From Pachyseris speciosa (taxonomy: Eukaryota; Cnidaria; Anthozoa; Scleractinia; Pachyseridae), in the NCBI GenBank assembly GCA_016490735.1, contig JAEMWC010000365.1, positions 600,001 through 664,000 of the forward strand: a stretch of 64,000 nucleotides of DNA, in the 5' to 3' direction. Positions 10,647 through 20,092 of the stretch are shown piece by piece. The position numbers and the translations under genes were made by a program. Below the pieces are notes generated by a model. It saw only the letters and a program-made list of their open reading frames with translations, searched no databases and was not told the DNA's origin. Positions within the stretch are counted from its first letter, which is position 1; each line of letters begins with the position of its first letter.

Positions 10647-12093
10647 GTTGTTTGGTTGGTTGGTTGGTTGATTGATTGATTGCTCGCTTGGGTGGATTGC
10701 TAGCTGATTGGTTAGTTGATTAATTGCATTTGTTTCGTTGTTTGGTAGGCTGGCTGGTTGAATGGTACTAACTGATTGATTGATTGATTGACTACCGATT
10801 GATTGGTTTAGTGATTGTTTCCTTGCCTGTTTGATTAATTGATTGATTGATTGACGTTTGTAGTTTTTTAACTTTTAGCTCCAACTCAGTGTGAAGTTAG
10901 TGGTGTTAACCGGTATGAATGCGGCTAGCTTGGTATCGATGAAGCCACATGCTTGAAGAGAGACTGTTGTTGGGACGACAGTGATCCATACGCAAAATTC
11001 TGCTACGTTAAAGGAAGCTCGTGTAAGAATATTTACTACTCTTTTACGTAAAACAAACGTTTTCAAAGAGCGTAAAAAGGGAACTTCATTAGTTACGAAA
11101 AATAGCTAGTCGTTCAAGTGCACGTTCCCGTGTTACAGTTTTCTTTTTTTGTTTTGTTTTGTTTTGTTTGTTGTTTTGCACAGATCTTCCTGATGGTCTT
11201 TGCCCCGTTGCACCTTCTAAACGAGTCGAATGTGGTTATTATGGGATACAAAAAGATGAATGTCTGGGTAAATCGTGCTGTTGGGACGATACAGTAGACG
11301 GTGCAAAGTGGTGTTTCAAACAGCCGGGTGAGTAACAATTTTAATTGGATTGCATTGCATTGATTTGACTGTATACAGTTCGGTTAATTAGACACTTCAA
11401 TCCAAAAACGTAGAGGGTATTAAGAAGAAAACTGTTTCCGTTGATGACAACAACATAGCGCAATGGTATCAAATCTTCCGAGAGGACGTGTCACTAGTAC
11501 AGAAAAGCCGCCTTCTTGGATCTCTCGATTTCAATATAATTTGACTCTGAAATAATTACAACCAGCATATCAGCGGAAAGGTGCTTTTTAAAAACGTGAG
11601 CGATATGGGGACGAACTCAAAAATTTCCATTTAAGTTGAAAGAACCAAATTTTGGAATACATGGCGACCAAAATGTTGGAAAATCATTTCAGTTCAGTCA
11701 GCGTCTCATATATGCGCTCTTTGTGCCACCCATCCTTCCCTCCCTCCCCCTTGCAGGACTAAAAAGGTTTAGGGAAACGTGGTAAAGTAAATGTTTTCAC
11801 CAACGCTATATAACATTATTTCATTTGGGATCAAACCTGTCAACTGAAAGTTGTTGTTGTTTCGTCATAACTTACCCTAAGGTCATTTAAGTTGTTATTC
11901 TAAAGATTAAAATACTTCGTGTCTAGATCTGCCACCCGAAAGCTGCTATATCTACCATGGCGTGTCAGGAACCTGCAAATACGTCTGTGACGAGGGCGAA
12001 AATAAAATGTACGGAATAGGGCAGTGCAAGGGCCGCATATGTTGCTACTTGGAGTGTAAGTGTCTGAATTGTTTACTATTCAGTTTCCTGTAA
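3914..12093 (+). CDS. Secreted peptide gene: signal peptide, two trefoil domains, big-defensin-like domain
   Basis: Four exons are inferred: 3914-4013, 10879-11022, 11184-11327 and 11927-12093. All three introns are phase 1 with GT/AG ends, giving 555 nt (184 aa). Residues 1-20 look like a signal peptide (hydrophobic [15 protein letters not shown] before KPTW). Two trefoil (P-type) domains follow with CG..GI....C and CCWDD motifs. A six-cysteine module with spacing C-x9-C-x3-C-x12-CC-type ending (C-x4-CC) comes last. Trefoil proteins are secreted, disulphide-rich lectin-like proteins of mucus and repair; the last module resembles big defensins, so a role in the mucosal barrier is inferred. 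Exon 2 has an in-frame TAG at 10926-10928, so the full-length form cannot be made as read; omission of exon 2 leaves an intact 136-aa form. It could be a recent pseudogene, an assembly error or a natural isoform switch. Confidence 0.7.
4014..6129. other. 5' part of the trefoil gene intron 1
   Basis: Intronic, AT-rich. It holds a poly-C then poly-T run near 5236-5258, a short (TA)n tract at about 5610-5627, and no coding sequence that could be supported. Overlapping open frames on both strands at 4884-5219 are a chance pair without recognised motifs. Confidence 0.45.
6130..6260. repeat. Tetranucleotide repeat (CATG)n then (GGAT)n
   Basis: A GCAT/ATGC run at about 6162-6190 is followed by about ten GATG units to 6256. 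The minus strand spells CATC units. Similar GATG arrays recur at 10455-10530, on the other side of the palindrome-rich part of this intron. Confidence 0.85.
6261..6515. repeat. Array of GTTACGAAAAGGAAC inverted repeats
   Basis: Arms of the form GTTACRAAAAGGAAC face GTTCCTTTTNGTAAC across a 4-bp centre. Four palindromes have GGAAC-N4-GTTCC cores at 6341-6354, 6380-6393, 6422-6435 and 6464-6477. The palindrome at 6370-6403 is perfect over 34 bp. Single arms lie at 6266-6280, 6285-6302 and 6496-6510. Isolated arms also occur further along the intron at 9485-9499, 9661-9675 and 10263-10277. Confidence 0.85.
7052..7364. mobile_element. MITE with CGGGGAGGCTCCG terminal inverted repeats, copy 1
   Basis: The left end (GGGGGCTACTAAAA, then CGGGGAGGCTCCGCC at 7077-7091) is mirrored at the right end (GGACGGAGCCTCCCCG at 7321-7336, then a TATAGG...GTGCCCCCC flank). 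The interior has repeated ACCCCTTTCRTATACC and TTTATATAC motifs and no coding capacity. A second, better conserved copy is at 57719-58062, and a degenerate relative is near 39776-39930. Confidence 0.75.
7430..7690 (+). repeat. About 240-bp tandem duplication inside recombinase pseudogene A
   Basis: TTTTGCAGAAGATG followed by GAGTAGCGAAGATAC occurs near 7431 and again near 7672. The DNA between ends in a 19-base poly-A run. The unit also contains a diverged copy of 6850-6990 (shared CCACATCGAARCCCTG and GACAAGRCRAGACAAGAATGG). Confidence 0.6.
8871..10454. other. 3' part of intron 1, tandem duplication and scattered GTTCC arms
   Basis: A tandem duplication of about 140 bp occupies 9059-9194 and 9195-9337, each unit starting GAGCCAYTG and ending in TTATTTCGTTAWAATTGC. 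Beyond it are isolated GTTCCTTTTYGTAAC arms and otherwise featureless AT-rich DNA. Confidence 0.6.
10455..10860. repeat. Tetranucleotide repeats (GATG)n, (GATT)n, (GGTT)n
   Basis: GATG units occupy 10470-10530, then GATT and GGTT blocks alternate from about 10567 to 10690 and decay to 10855. The tract ends only about 20 bp before the acceptor of trefoil exon 2. Confidence 0.85.
10879..11022 (+). CDS. Exon 2: first trefoil domain, carries a TAG stop
   Basis: A 144-nt exon, phase 1 at both ends, after an ACTTTTAG acceptor and before a GTAAGA donor. It encodes a trefoil domain with cysteines in the expected places (C...R..CG, C....CCWDD, FC). TAG at 10926-10928 falls right after the CG motif, where trefoil domains usually carry a non-conserved residue. 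A single base change could have produced it. Confidence 0.65.
11184..11327 (+). CDS. Exon 3: second trefoil domain, intact
   Basis: Exactly the same length (144 nt) and phase as exon 2, pointing to tandem exon duplication. The trefoil signature is complete: [16 protein letters not shown], a central Cys, then CCWDD and a final WC. Acceptor TTGCACAG, donor GTGAGT. Confidence 0.75.
11927..12093 (+). CDS. Exon 4: big-defensin-like six-cysteine module
   Basis: The exon opens in phase 1 after a GTCTAG acceptor. It encodes a peptide with spacing C-x9-C-x3-C-x12-C-x4-C-C. The C-x3-C and C-x4-CC parts match big defensins; the first loop is three residues longer. Read straight through, the frame ends at TAA 12091-12093 after four more cysteine-containing codon groups (CKCLNC), and AATAAA follows at 12104-12109. 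A strong donor (GTAAGT) at 12056 offers an alternative ending in an unseen exon. A broken partial copy of the exon end lies at 12187-12225. Confidence 0.55.
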
Positions 12094-13560
12094 AACTGTA
12101 TAAAAATAAATGCAGTCTTTAGAGAACAAATTCAGCAAGTACGTGTGCGAAAAAAACGAACCCAAAATCTTGGAATATCAGAGTCAGTAGTGCAAGGGCC
12201 GCATCTGATGTGCCTGTGAGTGATTGAATGTCCTATGAATGCCTAACAGAAGCCTAGCAATAAAATGTTTCTCTACCATGTGCACGCCAAATAATCGCAC
12301 AGCTAAGATACAGAATTCTCTGAAGTTATCTCATTTGTGTAGAACACTCCGGGGTGTCCGGCGTAGTGGGTTCGGCATTAAAAAAAAAACCAAAGTCACC
12401 ATGTGTTCACATATTGTTCTGTAAGGAAAATAGTTTCGTTTTATTTACCGATGTATCAAAAAGTAGATTTCCGTAATCCACTGTTCGGTATTGAAAATCT
12501 TGATGACAATAGAGTGATTTAGAATCACGTCTATGGCAAACCAAAACTTCCCGTTTACTCAAGGTTTGCAGTTCAAGAGAGGACGAGGAGGGGTATTGAC
12601 TTGGCCTGAATTCAGTATTTCTCTCTACAAACACCGAGTGAAATAGTTTAGGCTTGTATTTATTAGAGAGAGAATTTTGAAAAATGACCATAGGTTTTCA
12701 TATGAGGTTTGCGCTTAAAGCCAAACAAGTAAAAGCAACTTTTAAGGTCCACATTTGTTTTTAAGGTTATGGAACTTTAGCCGCCTATTTATTTCAAAAT
12801 GCAGTGATCTTTCAAAGCCACCTTGAAACACTGTTTAATGTATGATCATAAAATGCTTGTTATCACGTAAACCCGGCAAGCAGCAAACGCTGCTTCACCA
12901 TTCGCGCATGACGCAAACGTGATTCGAAATGTCGCTAATTTAAAATTCAGTAATTTCTATAAATTTACTGTTCCAGCCAGCCATACCAAACATAGTAATT
13001 TTCCAATGCTTTATTCCTCCCATCCGAGAGATATATTAAAATTCCTATTTTACGCCTATTATAGCGATATTAGAATGTTTGAGTTATGCTTACAGAGCTT
13101 TTACGCCCTCAGCTTGGGATATTTTAACCTTGAGCACACCCATTTCGCTAATACCCCATATATTCCGTGGTGGTCGATACAATTCTGATAGTGAAGTAGT
13201 TTTGGATACAAACGTACGTTTAGGGTAGTTGTGCGAACTTTATAGAAGAGTGGTTTTGCAGGGGTGTGCAAACAAAATCGTTGTACATATATATAGTTTA
13301 AACTTCGAACTAAACATTTTCGTTACAGATTTTGTTAACCTTAAGACATTCTTCTTCACTCTTTTAACCCTTTAGTAAGGCAAGCTTCTGTCATCATCGT
13401 CATCATCAGCATTATGATCATCCACGTTTCCCAAAAGTAATTACAACCAAGATTTTGCCATCAAATTAATCTTTTTTGCTTGTTTATTTTGTTTTGGGTT
13501 CGGCTGGGCAATTCTTTTCATTAATAACTTCTGTACAGTTTGATGAGACACCAGAGATAA
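12094..13560. other. Downstream of the trefoil gene; partial exon-4 copy, otherwise empty
   Basis: AGTGCAAGGGCCGCAT at about 12188-12203 repeats the end of exon 4, followed by a decayed TGTGCCTGTGAGTG. Nothing else was recognised; the open frames at 12407-13188 lack motifs. Confidence 0.5.
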
Positions 13561-13580
13561 TTTGTTTTTGAAAATCAAGT

Positions 13581-14165
13581 GTTCCGCGAGGTCTTGGGTT
13601 TTGTTCCTTTAAATGATTTAGGAACAAATTAATCATGCACATAAAGGAATCCGTTCTTAGGAACAAATGTCAGCTAGATTTGGAACCAAAGTTCCCGTTG
13701 TTGTAATTGGGAACACACTGTTCCTATTTCTTTCAGTAAAAAGGAATAATTTGTTCCGTTAATATTTTTAGGAACAAAAGTTCCTTTTCATGCAATTCCT
13801 TTTTTTTTTACAATTTGTATTTAATTTGACTTCGCACTTAACTCAATGAGCAACACGTTGCCCCTCTTAACCGGTATATTACATTATTGGCAACGATACA
13901 AAGGAACAACTGTTCCGTGGAAAGTGTTCACTGATTTGCGAATGGGAACGCCAGCTGTTCCTTGTTGAATGCCTTTTGTTCCTATTAGTGACACAGAGGA
14001 ATAATTTGGTTCCTGATCACATTGGACCTATTTCCATTGAATAGGAACCATGGTTCCGATCTTAAGCTGCATAAATTGCGGTGTTAGAAAACAAGAAAAA
14101 ACGTTCCATTTCATTATAGGATCTGCAAGTAAGGAAACGATGTTCCTTTTTAGCGTTAATAAACT
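13581..14165. repeat. Cluster of GGAAC/GTTCC palindromes
   Basis: More than fifteen GGAAC or GTTCC words occur in under 600 bp. Palindromic pairs include GGAACAAAAGTTCC at 13771-13784, GGAACAACTGTTCC at 13903-13916, a longer one at 13944-13961 and GGAACCATGGTTCC at 14044-14057. The core is the same GGAAC-N4-GTTCC as at 6.3 kb, but without the GTTAC outer arms. Confidence 0.75.
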
Positions 14166-14402
14166 TGAATTCACGTTCCGAAGTTGTCGCTTATTACAGG
14201 AGCCAGTTTTCTGTCTCTCTAGCAGACCATATTTTTCTGATATCCTGAACCATTTTGTCTGTCCGGCTTGCTGTCTGACAACAAGTCACATCTCTTTGAC
14301 AAACCAGTTTGGCCTGTCACGTCCATGTCAATGTCCAGGTCCTTGGGCGGGAACATGCAGGTTCACAAAATGTCCGGATATCTTGGGCAGGACCATACAG
14401 GC

Positions 14403-14430
14403 AAGACATGCTCATGATTGAGCATGTCTT
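14403..14430. repeat. Short hairpin (AAGACATGCTC arms)
   Basis: AAGACATGCTC at 14403 and GAGCATGTCTT ending at 14430 form 11-bp perfect arms around a 6-base loop, about 190 bp upstream of the recombinase ORF. It could be an element end, a regulatory hairpin or chance. Confidence 0.5.
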
Positions 14431-14593
14431 ATTGTTTCGTGAGGTGGCAACTGGTAAGGAAAAAGAGGTGGCGGGCAAGATTGAGCACGTTGAGGTAGAT
14501 AAGGAGGAGAACATCATTAATTGGTCAAAAGCCGATTGTGACCCTAAGAGAATCACGTGTAACGATATCAGTATGTATACGAGTCTTTGGTGA
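14431..14593 (+). other. Open frame just upstream of recombinase pseudogene B
   Basis: A Lys/Glu-rich reading frame (EVATGKEKEVAGKIEHVEV and onward) runs to TGA at 14591 and overlaps the start of the recombinase frame in another phase. Codon-like regularity and the phrase INWSKAD near its end suggest it may be the original N-terminal part of the recombinase, separated by a frameshift near 14570. No domain is recognised. Confidence 0.35.
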
Positions 14594-14617
14594 GCTTACA
14601 TTTATTTCCATTTACGA

Positions 14618-16303
14618 GATGAGTGGACGAAAAGCTGAGATAGATTGGTCAAAAATAGCAAATGCATCTCCAAGACCAAAGAGACTTCACTTAGAAGAAG
14701 ATGACGTTGATGGTTTGTTTCGTTGTCCAGTGCAAGAGTGCGGCCACGATGGATTCATATCTCAACGAGGCTGTAGAATACACGTAAAGAAAAAACACAG
14801 TTGGTTCGATTATTTTGATGAAAAGCCATCAAACGCCCACATTCAAGCAGGAAAAAGTATAGAAGATGTAGAAAAAGATGCAATAGCGGCAAACGTGGTA
14901 AAGTCTGTACCCACGTTTGATCGTTCAAGTTCAATCGTAGAGGAACTCCTATCGTGGCTTACAGGTAGTGGAGGAGGTTGCAAGAGTGAACGTCAATCGC
15001 AGCAAATCACTAGCAAATGTCTCAAGTTTCTCAAATTTTGTTGCAAGGACGAAGAGGAGCTTTCCTTGGATATTATTGACTTTAGCTTATGTTCTTCTAA
15101 CCTTCTCTTTAAATTTGTTGATACGATGCAGGACGAGTGGAAACTTGGCCACGCGGGACGCATTGGCTATTTAGACGCCATTGCTGAGCTGATGGACTTC
15201 AGAAAGGTAAACGGAGCATCCGAGGTTGTACTGAGGGACCTGTCCTCCACGGAAACATACTTAAAGAAGGCCCGTAAAACAGTTTCGAAAATGATGCGAT
15301 TGCAATGGACGAGTGAACTCGACATAGACACCTTAGAATCGAAGGGACACTGGGCTACGCTGGATGAGCTCTTGGAAGTTGTCGCGCGTTACTTGCCCCG
15401 CTACGAGGTCGTGCTCAAGGCGTGCAAGGACAATCCAGGTGCAGTATCACCACTGGACTTGTCCTTCGCCACCAAATTTCTCGCGGTATATTTGTTTATC
15501 AAAGTTAAAGGTTCCCGCCCAATGACTTATCAGTATTTAACCGTTGAAATGGTGCGTACTGCTAAGACTAACGGTGGATTTATCGATCAGAAAATGTTTA
15601 AAACAGCGGGCAAGTATGGCTTAGATTCTCTTTTCCTAACAGACACAAGCATGCAGGTATTGGAAGGCTACATTGATTCAATTCGCCCTTTGTTCAAGCC
15701 GGCTTGTGATTATGTCTTAGTGATGAGGAATGGCGGCTAACATAATAAGCTTGGGGAGCTCATGAGCAAGCTAGTTTTTGACGCCACCGGAAAATACGTC
15801 CACCCTACTCGTTATCGACAAATAGTTGAGACAGCCAGTTCTAAGAAACTTAGTAGCAACGCACAGGGCACGATTTCCGAAGACCAGAAGCACAGCTCCG
15901 TTGTGGCAAGAGTGCATTACCAAAATCAAAGATCGCGGGAAGTCGCGACCAAGGCGCACGAATATCTGGAAACACTTTATGGCGAGAAGGGATCAGCCTT
16001 AGAGATGGATCTTCGATCAAAACTTTCAGACAAATCTTCGTCCTCTCCGGAACAAGGAGAAGATTTTGGAGGGTCTTTAACCGAACAAGCCGATAATTCC
16101 AGCACGCCTAAGTTAAAATGAAAGAATGCTGTAAAATCGCCCGATTCTTGTTCAGGAAAGAAAATTCTTCTGTTCACTGCCGAAGAGGATAAATATTTGA
16201 AGATGGGACTAGATCGCCATGGTTTCGGAAATTGGACAGCAATACTTAGAGACCCAGATTTTTATTTTCAGAAAGGACGCAAACCGAACTCTAAAATTTA
16301 GTT
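14618..16303 (+). pseudogene. Zinc finger - tyrosine recombinase - SANT protein pseudogene B
   Basis: One frame runs from ATG 14618 to TAG 16301 and is interrupted only by TAA 15738 and TGA 16119. Near residue 36 is a C2H2 finger (CPVQEC, then HVKKKH). Residues about 110-510 hold a tyrosine recombinase: box I Arg in VMRNGG just before the TAA, box II HPTRYRQIVET, then a His and the presumed nucleophile in ARVHYQNQRSRE. After TGA 16119 the frame continues with a Myb/SANT repeat (TAEEDKYLKMGL, HGFGNWTAIL). Members of this recombinase group move DNA circles (Cryptons and relatives) or act as integrases. It converges on the SF3 helicase pseudogene with about 330 bp between ends. With only two nonsense changes in about 560 codons, it died recently. 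It has no introns. Confidence 0.7.
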
Positions 16304-16633
16304 CAAAATGTACTAAACCATAGCAAAATAGGTTATTGTTTAACGAGGGCAACTTACATTAAACATTCATCTAATGAAATTCAGTTAATCTTAGGTCAAC
16401 TGTCTAAGAATACTTTACAAGTCATCGCTATTAACCATACGTTTTCTGTGCCATCAGTTTCCCAGCAGATTCTCTACCAACACAGGGCATAACTGATACC
16501 ACAATTCCAGTTATGACAGTTATTTTCTTTATTTCAAACAGACAAAAATCAGTTAGCGTACAATTGACTAGTTTCTCGTTTTAAATTCGATAACTTGGTA
16601 ACAAATTTCTTCATATGTTTGGAAGTTTCTTGC

Positions 16634-19608
16634 TTACTTATGATAACATCGATTTTCATCGTTGGCTAAGTTGAAAAAGTTCGAAATCCTTCCCTTCTTG
16701 GGCACTGCTGGCATGCTTGCTTGTGATTGCCGTTTTCTAGATTTTCCTCTTCGAAGAACGGTTTGGCTTGCGATTTTTGGTGTTGGTGTCTGGGAACTGG
16801 AAGAAGGAGTGATGAAAATCTCTTCATCGTCGCATTCTTCTCCATAGAATGGGTATGGCATGGGTGCCCATACGCTTGTAACACGTTCGGCCTGTTCGTT
16901 CGAAATCCACTTCATCTCCACTGCTCTTTTCTTTCTTTCCTCGATTACAAGTCTCGAAAGGCCAGGCAACTCATCTCTTTTATAATTTAACTTGAGGGCT
17001 TCCACAGTAACACCGATTATGTAATGAACAGCGCATTTTACATCCTCATCTCTTGCAGTCTCCTCTCGTTCTTGTAGCTGTCGTACTTCTTTTTCCTTTG
17101 CCCACACCCACTCGTTCTCAAAGTATTTGGACGCTTTATTCTGCAAATTTTCTGCTCTTCTTCTTTCTTTTTTGAGAAGTACTCTTGTCTTGAACGTTCA
17201 ATTCTGGGATGGTACGGACCTCCAACCGTCTCCATCAAGTGAAGCATTCCCAGAGATATCCAGTGTTGTCTTGTCTCGGCAAGAATCCGCGCCTTAGCCC
17301 GTTGTGCTTCATTTTCTCTCTCCTTCGTAGCCCGCTTCACTCCAGCGGCAATGAGCCCCAGTTGCCTCTGTGTTAGACTGTTGCATGGCTGCTGATCTCG
17401 AAGCTCAAAAATCTTCTCAAGAGTACTCTCCCATCCGTCAGAACACGTTGAATCAGCATCAGAGTTTACTTGGTTGTCTTCTCCCTCAGACATATCGTCG
17501 TCTTCTACTACGAGTTGCCCTTCCTCGACACTTGCTTCTTGGTCGCTTTCACTGTCTTCCAGGTTCATCGTTTTGATTCTATCCTTTTCCTCTTCATCAA
17601 ATTCATTTGGCTTTGCAGCTGACCCAGGCACTGGAGGGGGAAGCTCATCATCTCGCGTACGAGCGACTCTGCTTGCCCAAACAATACAGTCCATTGCGCA
17701 GTCTCGTAATGACTGTTGTACTCCTGGAACTGGTGGAGAGTTGAGACTTTTAAAATGGAACTTGCGTAGACGCGCATCCATGGCCGCGTTGTGCTCTTCC
17801 CCGAAATCCATTTCTGTTTGGCAGATGATGAACATGGGGCATCGAATTTCTTGTTGGCTAGAATTTCTGTTTTCTCGATCATGAGCTGTAAGTCCTCCCT
17901 GCGTCAAAATTAAACTTTCCAGTCATCTGGATCTAAGAGCTTCGCGTATGTCTCATCCATGAAGATTACTTGGGTCTTTTAGTCAACAAGACTCTTGTTA
18001 ATGGCCTTCTATTTAGTTATCATGACGATGTACCTGTCAATGGAAACACAAACAACTTCAATTGTATAAAAAAAATCGCGTGTACACTCGATCTCTAAAT
18101 ATGCTCATTTTAGAAGAACTGAACATTTTAGAAGGACTGTTGACTCTCTGACTCTTTCACATTTTCTATTCCAAAGACGTCAAATACCAAACCAGCTCTA
18201 GTAAGTGCCGGGATTGCTCTGTTTTGCAATCCCGATGAAAACACGGGACTTGCAACTTGCAGGTGGATCACACGTTCACTGCCGTGAATTGACGGAACAG
18301 GTTCTTCCAATATCTGCGATTCTAGCGCCTCTAAACAATTCTGAAATGACATATCAACTTTTCTTTGCATGAACCTGTTATTGTGGTCTTTCACTGTTGT
18401 GCACAAGGGAGCCACTGCATTTTCTTCCTTTCCTCTCGTACATTCTTGTACAGAGCTCGGTAACAGCTCAAACGCCCCTCTCAAAAGTTGAAAAACACTT
18501 CCGAGTTTGTGCTCAAACTTTCTACCAGATAAAGCAGACAAAACCAAAACAAAACAGCAGCAGCAACAACAACAACAACAAAGGCAAAAAAGCAGCAAAT
18601 ACCTAGTAGGAATTATCCGAGTGATTGGGGTGAATAGGCTTGTTTTCCCACTGTTTGGTTCCCCAATTAAGCACATGACTTTCTCTTTGTGTTGTTTAAT
18701 TCCATGATTTAGGAGGCGCAAGTAGTATTCGCAGAAGTATGTCACATCAGTCGGACTTAAAATGTTTTGCATAATTTCTTTAAAGTACTGTACAAAAGCT
18801 CGCGGACTTTCTTTGCCAATTTCTTGAATAGGGTTTTGTTTGGACAAATGTTCTTTGACTGAGCGAGAAACACCAACCTTTCGACACTTCAATTAAGCCA
18901 TAGTTGATTCTTAATTTTTTCGTAAATTCGCACTCGGGGGTAGCCAGTATAGATTCAAGCTTGCTGAAATTAGTGATGATAATCTTCTTCAATTGATCGT
19001 TGTTTGCCAGGACTGACAGGAACTTTTTGATCGAGGACGCATGTTCGAAGGTATACATCGAGGCTACGTTTTTCTCAAAAACTTCGCCTTTGTGTAACGA
19101 GTAGCCCAGTTTTGCCATGGCTCTCTCAATTTTGTTTAGTGCGACAATGACAAGGGACTTGGACAAGGCACTTCCAATATTTAGCTGTCACTTCCATGCC
19201 TGCCTCCAGAAGCGCTGAGTGAACTGGGATAGGTGACACTCTCAGGCTATCTCTGGATTGGAGAGCTATCCAATACGATATTGCAGGCTAATAGATCTTT
19301 TTCTTTCTCTGAGAAGTTTTTTTCGCCGTTTCTTCGTCACCCTCTTTGTCTTCTTCACATTCGTTTTCCTCAACTTTCTTTTCCACAACTGCAACTGAAG
19401 AAAAGAAAAATGCCATCTGTTTGATTTTCTTCATGGCTTTGTCACACTCGTCTCGTTTAGCAACGATTTGTAACCACAGCTTGTCTGGGTCTCTTTTTTC
19501 TTGAGATGTGTTGTAGGTCACTTTGACTGAGATCACTGAACATTTGTCTTCAACGATGGGTAATACTTTGCTTACAAGAGCACTTCGAATATTCTGCAGG
19601 AGAGTCAA
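16634..19608 (-). pseudogene. Superfamily 3 helicase-like ATPase pseudogene
   Basis: Several minus-strand frames join into one decayed gene. From N to C: a Lys/Glu-rich start (19608-19290), an alpha-helical region (19166-18900), Walker A GEPNSGKTS at 18638-18664, Walker B VIFMDE near 17955-17972, a motif C-like CPMFIICQTE near 17815-17850 and an arginine-finger-like MDARLRKFHF just after. This order is that of SF3 helicases. An acidic linker, a basic coiled-coil-like region and a basic tail with RISNFF near 16660 follow. A 569-nt intron (18034-18602) between Walker A and B restores frame. Damage: frameshift near 18890, stops at 18009-18011 and 17979-17981, a 5-nt shift near 17910, frameshift near 17150. 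SF3 helicases initiate replication in small DNA viruses and plasmid-like elements. Confidence 0.65.
18034..18602 (-). other. Inferred intron inside the SF3 helicase pseudogene, with a long open frame
   Basis: Donor AG/GTATTT and acceptor GACAG/GTAC put the RIIPTR and YIVMIT codons in frame across the gap. The intron contains an (ACA)n/(GCA)n tract at about 18555-18585 and a 470-nt open stretch with no recognised domain, which may be inserted foreign sequence or a lost exon. Confidence 0.5.
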
Positions 19609-20060
19609 ACAAAAAAAGAAACGTTAGCACTCTTACTTGAATTCTATGCAAGATTTCACTCTTACCCTTAGACTAAACTGTTAAAGCACTGTTGAGCTGC
19701 CTAGCAGGAGCACTTGCCATCACGATTTCAACTTTATAACTGACGAGAGCAACTTTCAGCCTTTCGCTTTTATATCATTTCAGCTAATAGCTGATTTAAA
19801 TTCTGACACTCTCTTTTGTTTCTCGGAGTATCCATGCTATTTGAACGAAATAGCGGTACGAAAATGCTTTTGGTATTTCATTCAAGGGCTCCAAAGCTTT
19901 TAGTAGGTAGCGAATACCGAACGCTGCGAAATGAACAAATTTTGTTAGCTTTGAAAATTAAATATTAAAACTTTTGTCAGATATCCAATATCTTTGAAAG
20001 AAACGCATCCTTGCTTTGAAAGCAATGAAAAAGTATTCTGAAAAAGAACGATTTCATGAC
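19609..20060. other. Nothing recognised; possible right flank of the composite element
   Basis: AT-rich sequence without motif, repeat or open frame of note. Confidence 0.35.
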
Positions 20061-20092
20061 TATTTTTGGAGGAATTCAGTAGTGACGGTCGC

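Noticed and set aside
14618..19608. Alternative genetic code with TAA/TAG read as Gln or Glu
   Set aside because: Stops coincide with frameshifts and the host-like genes use the standard code; decay explains them better.
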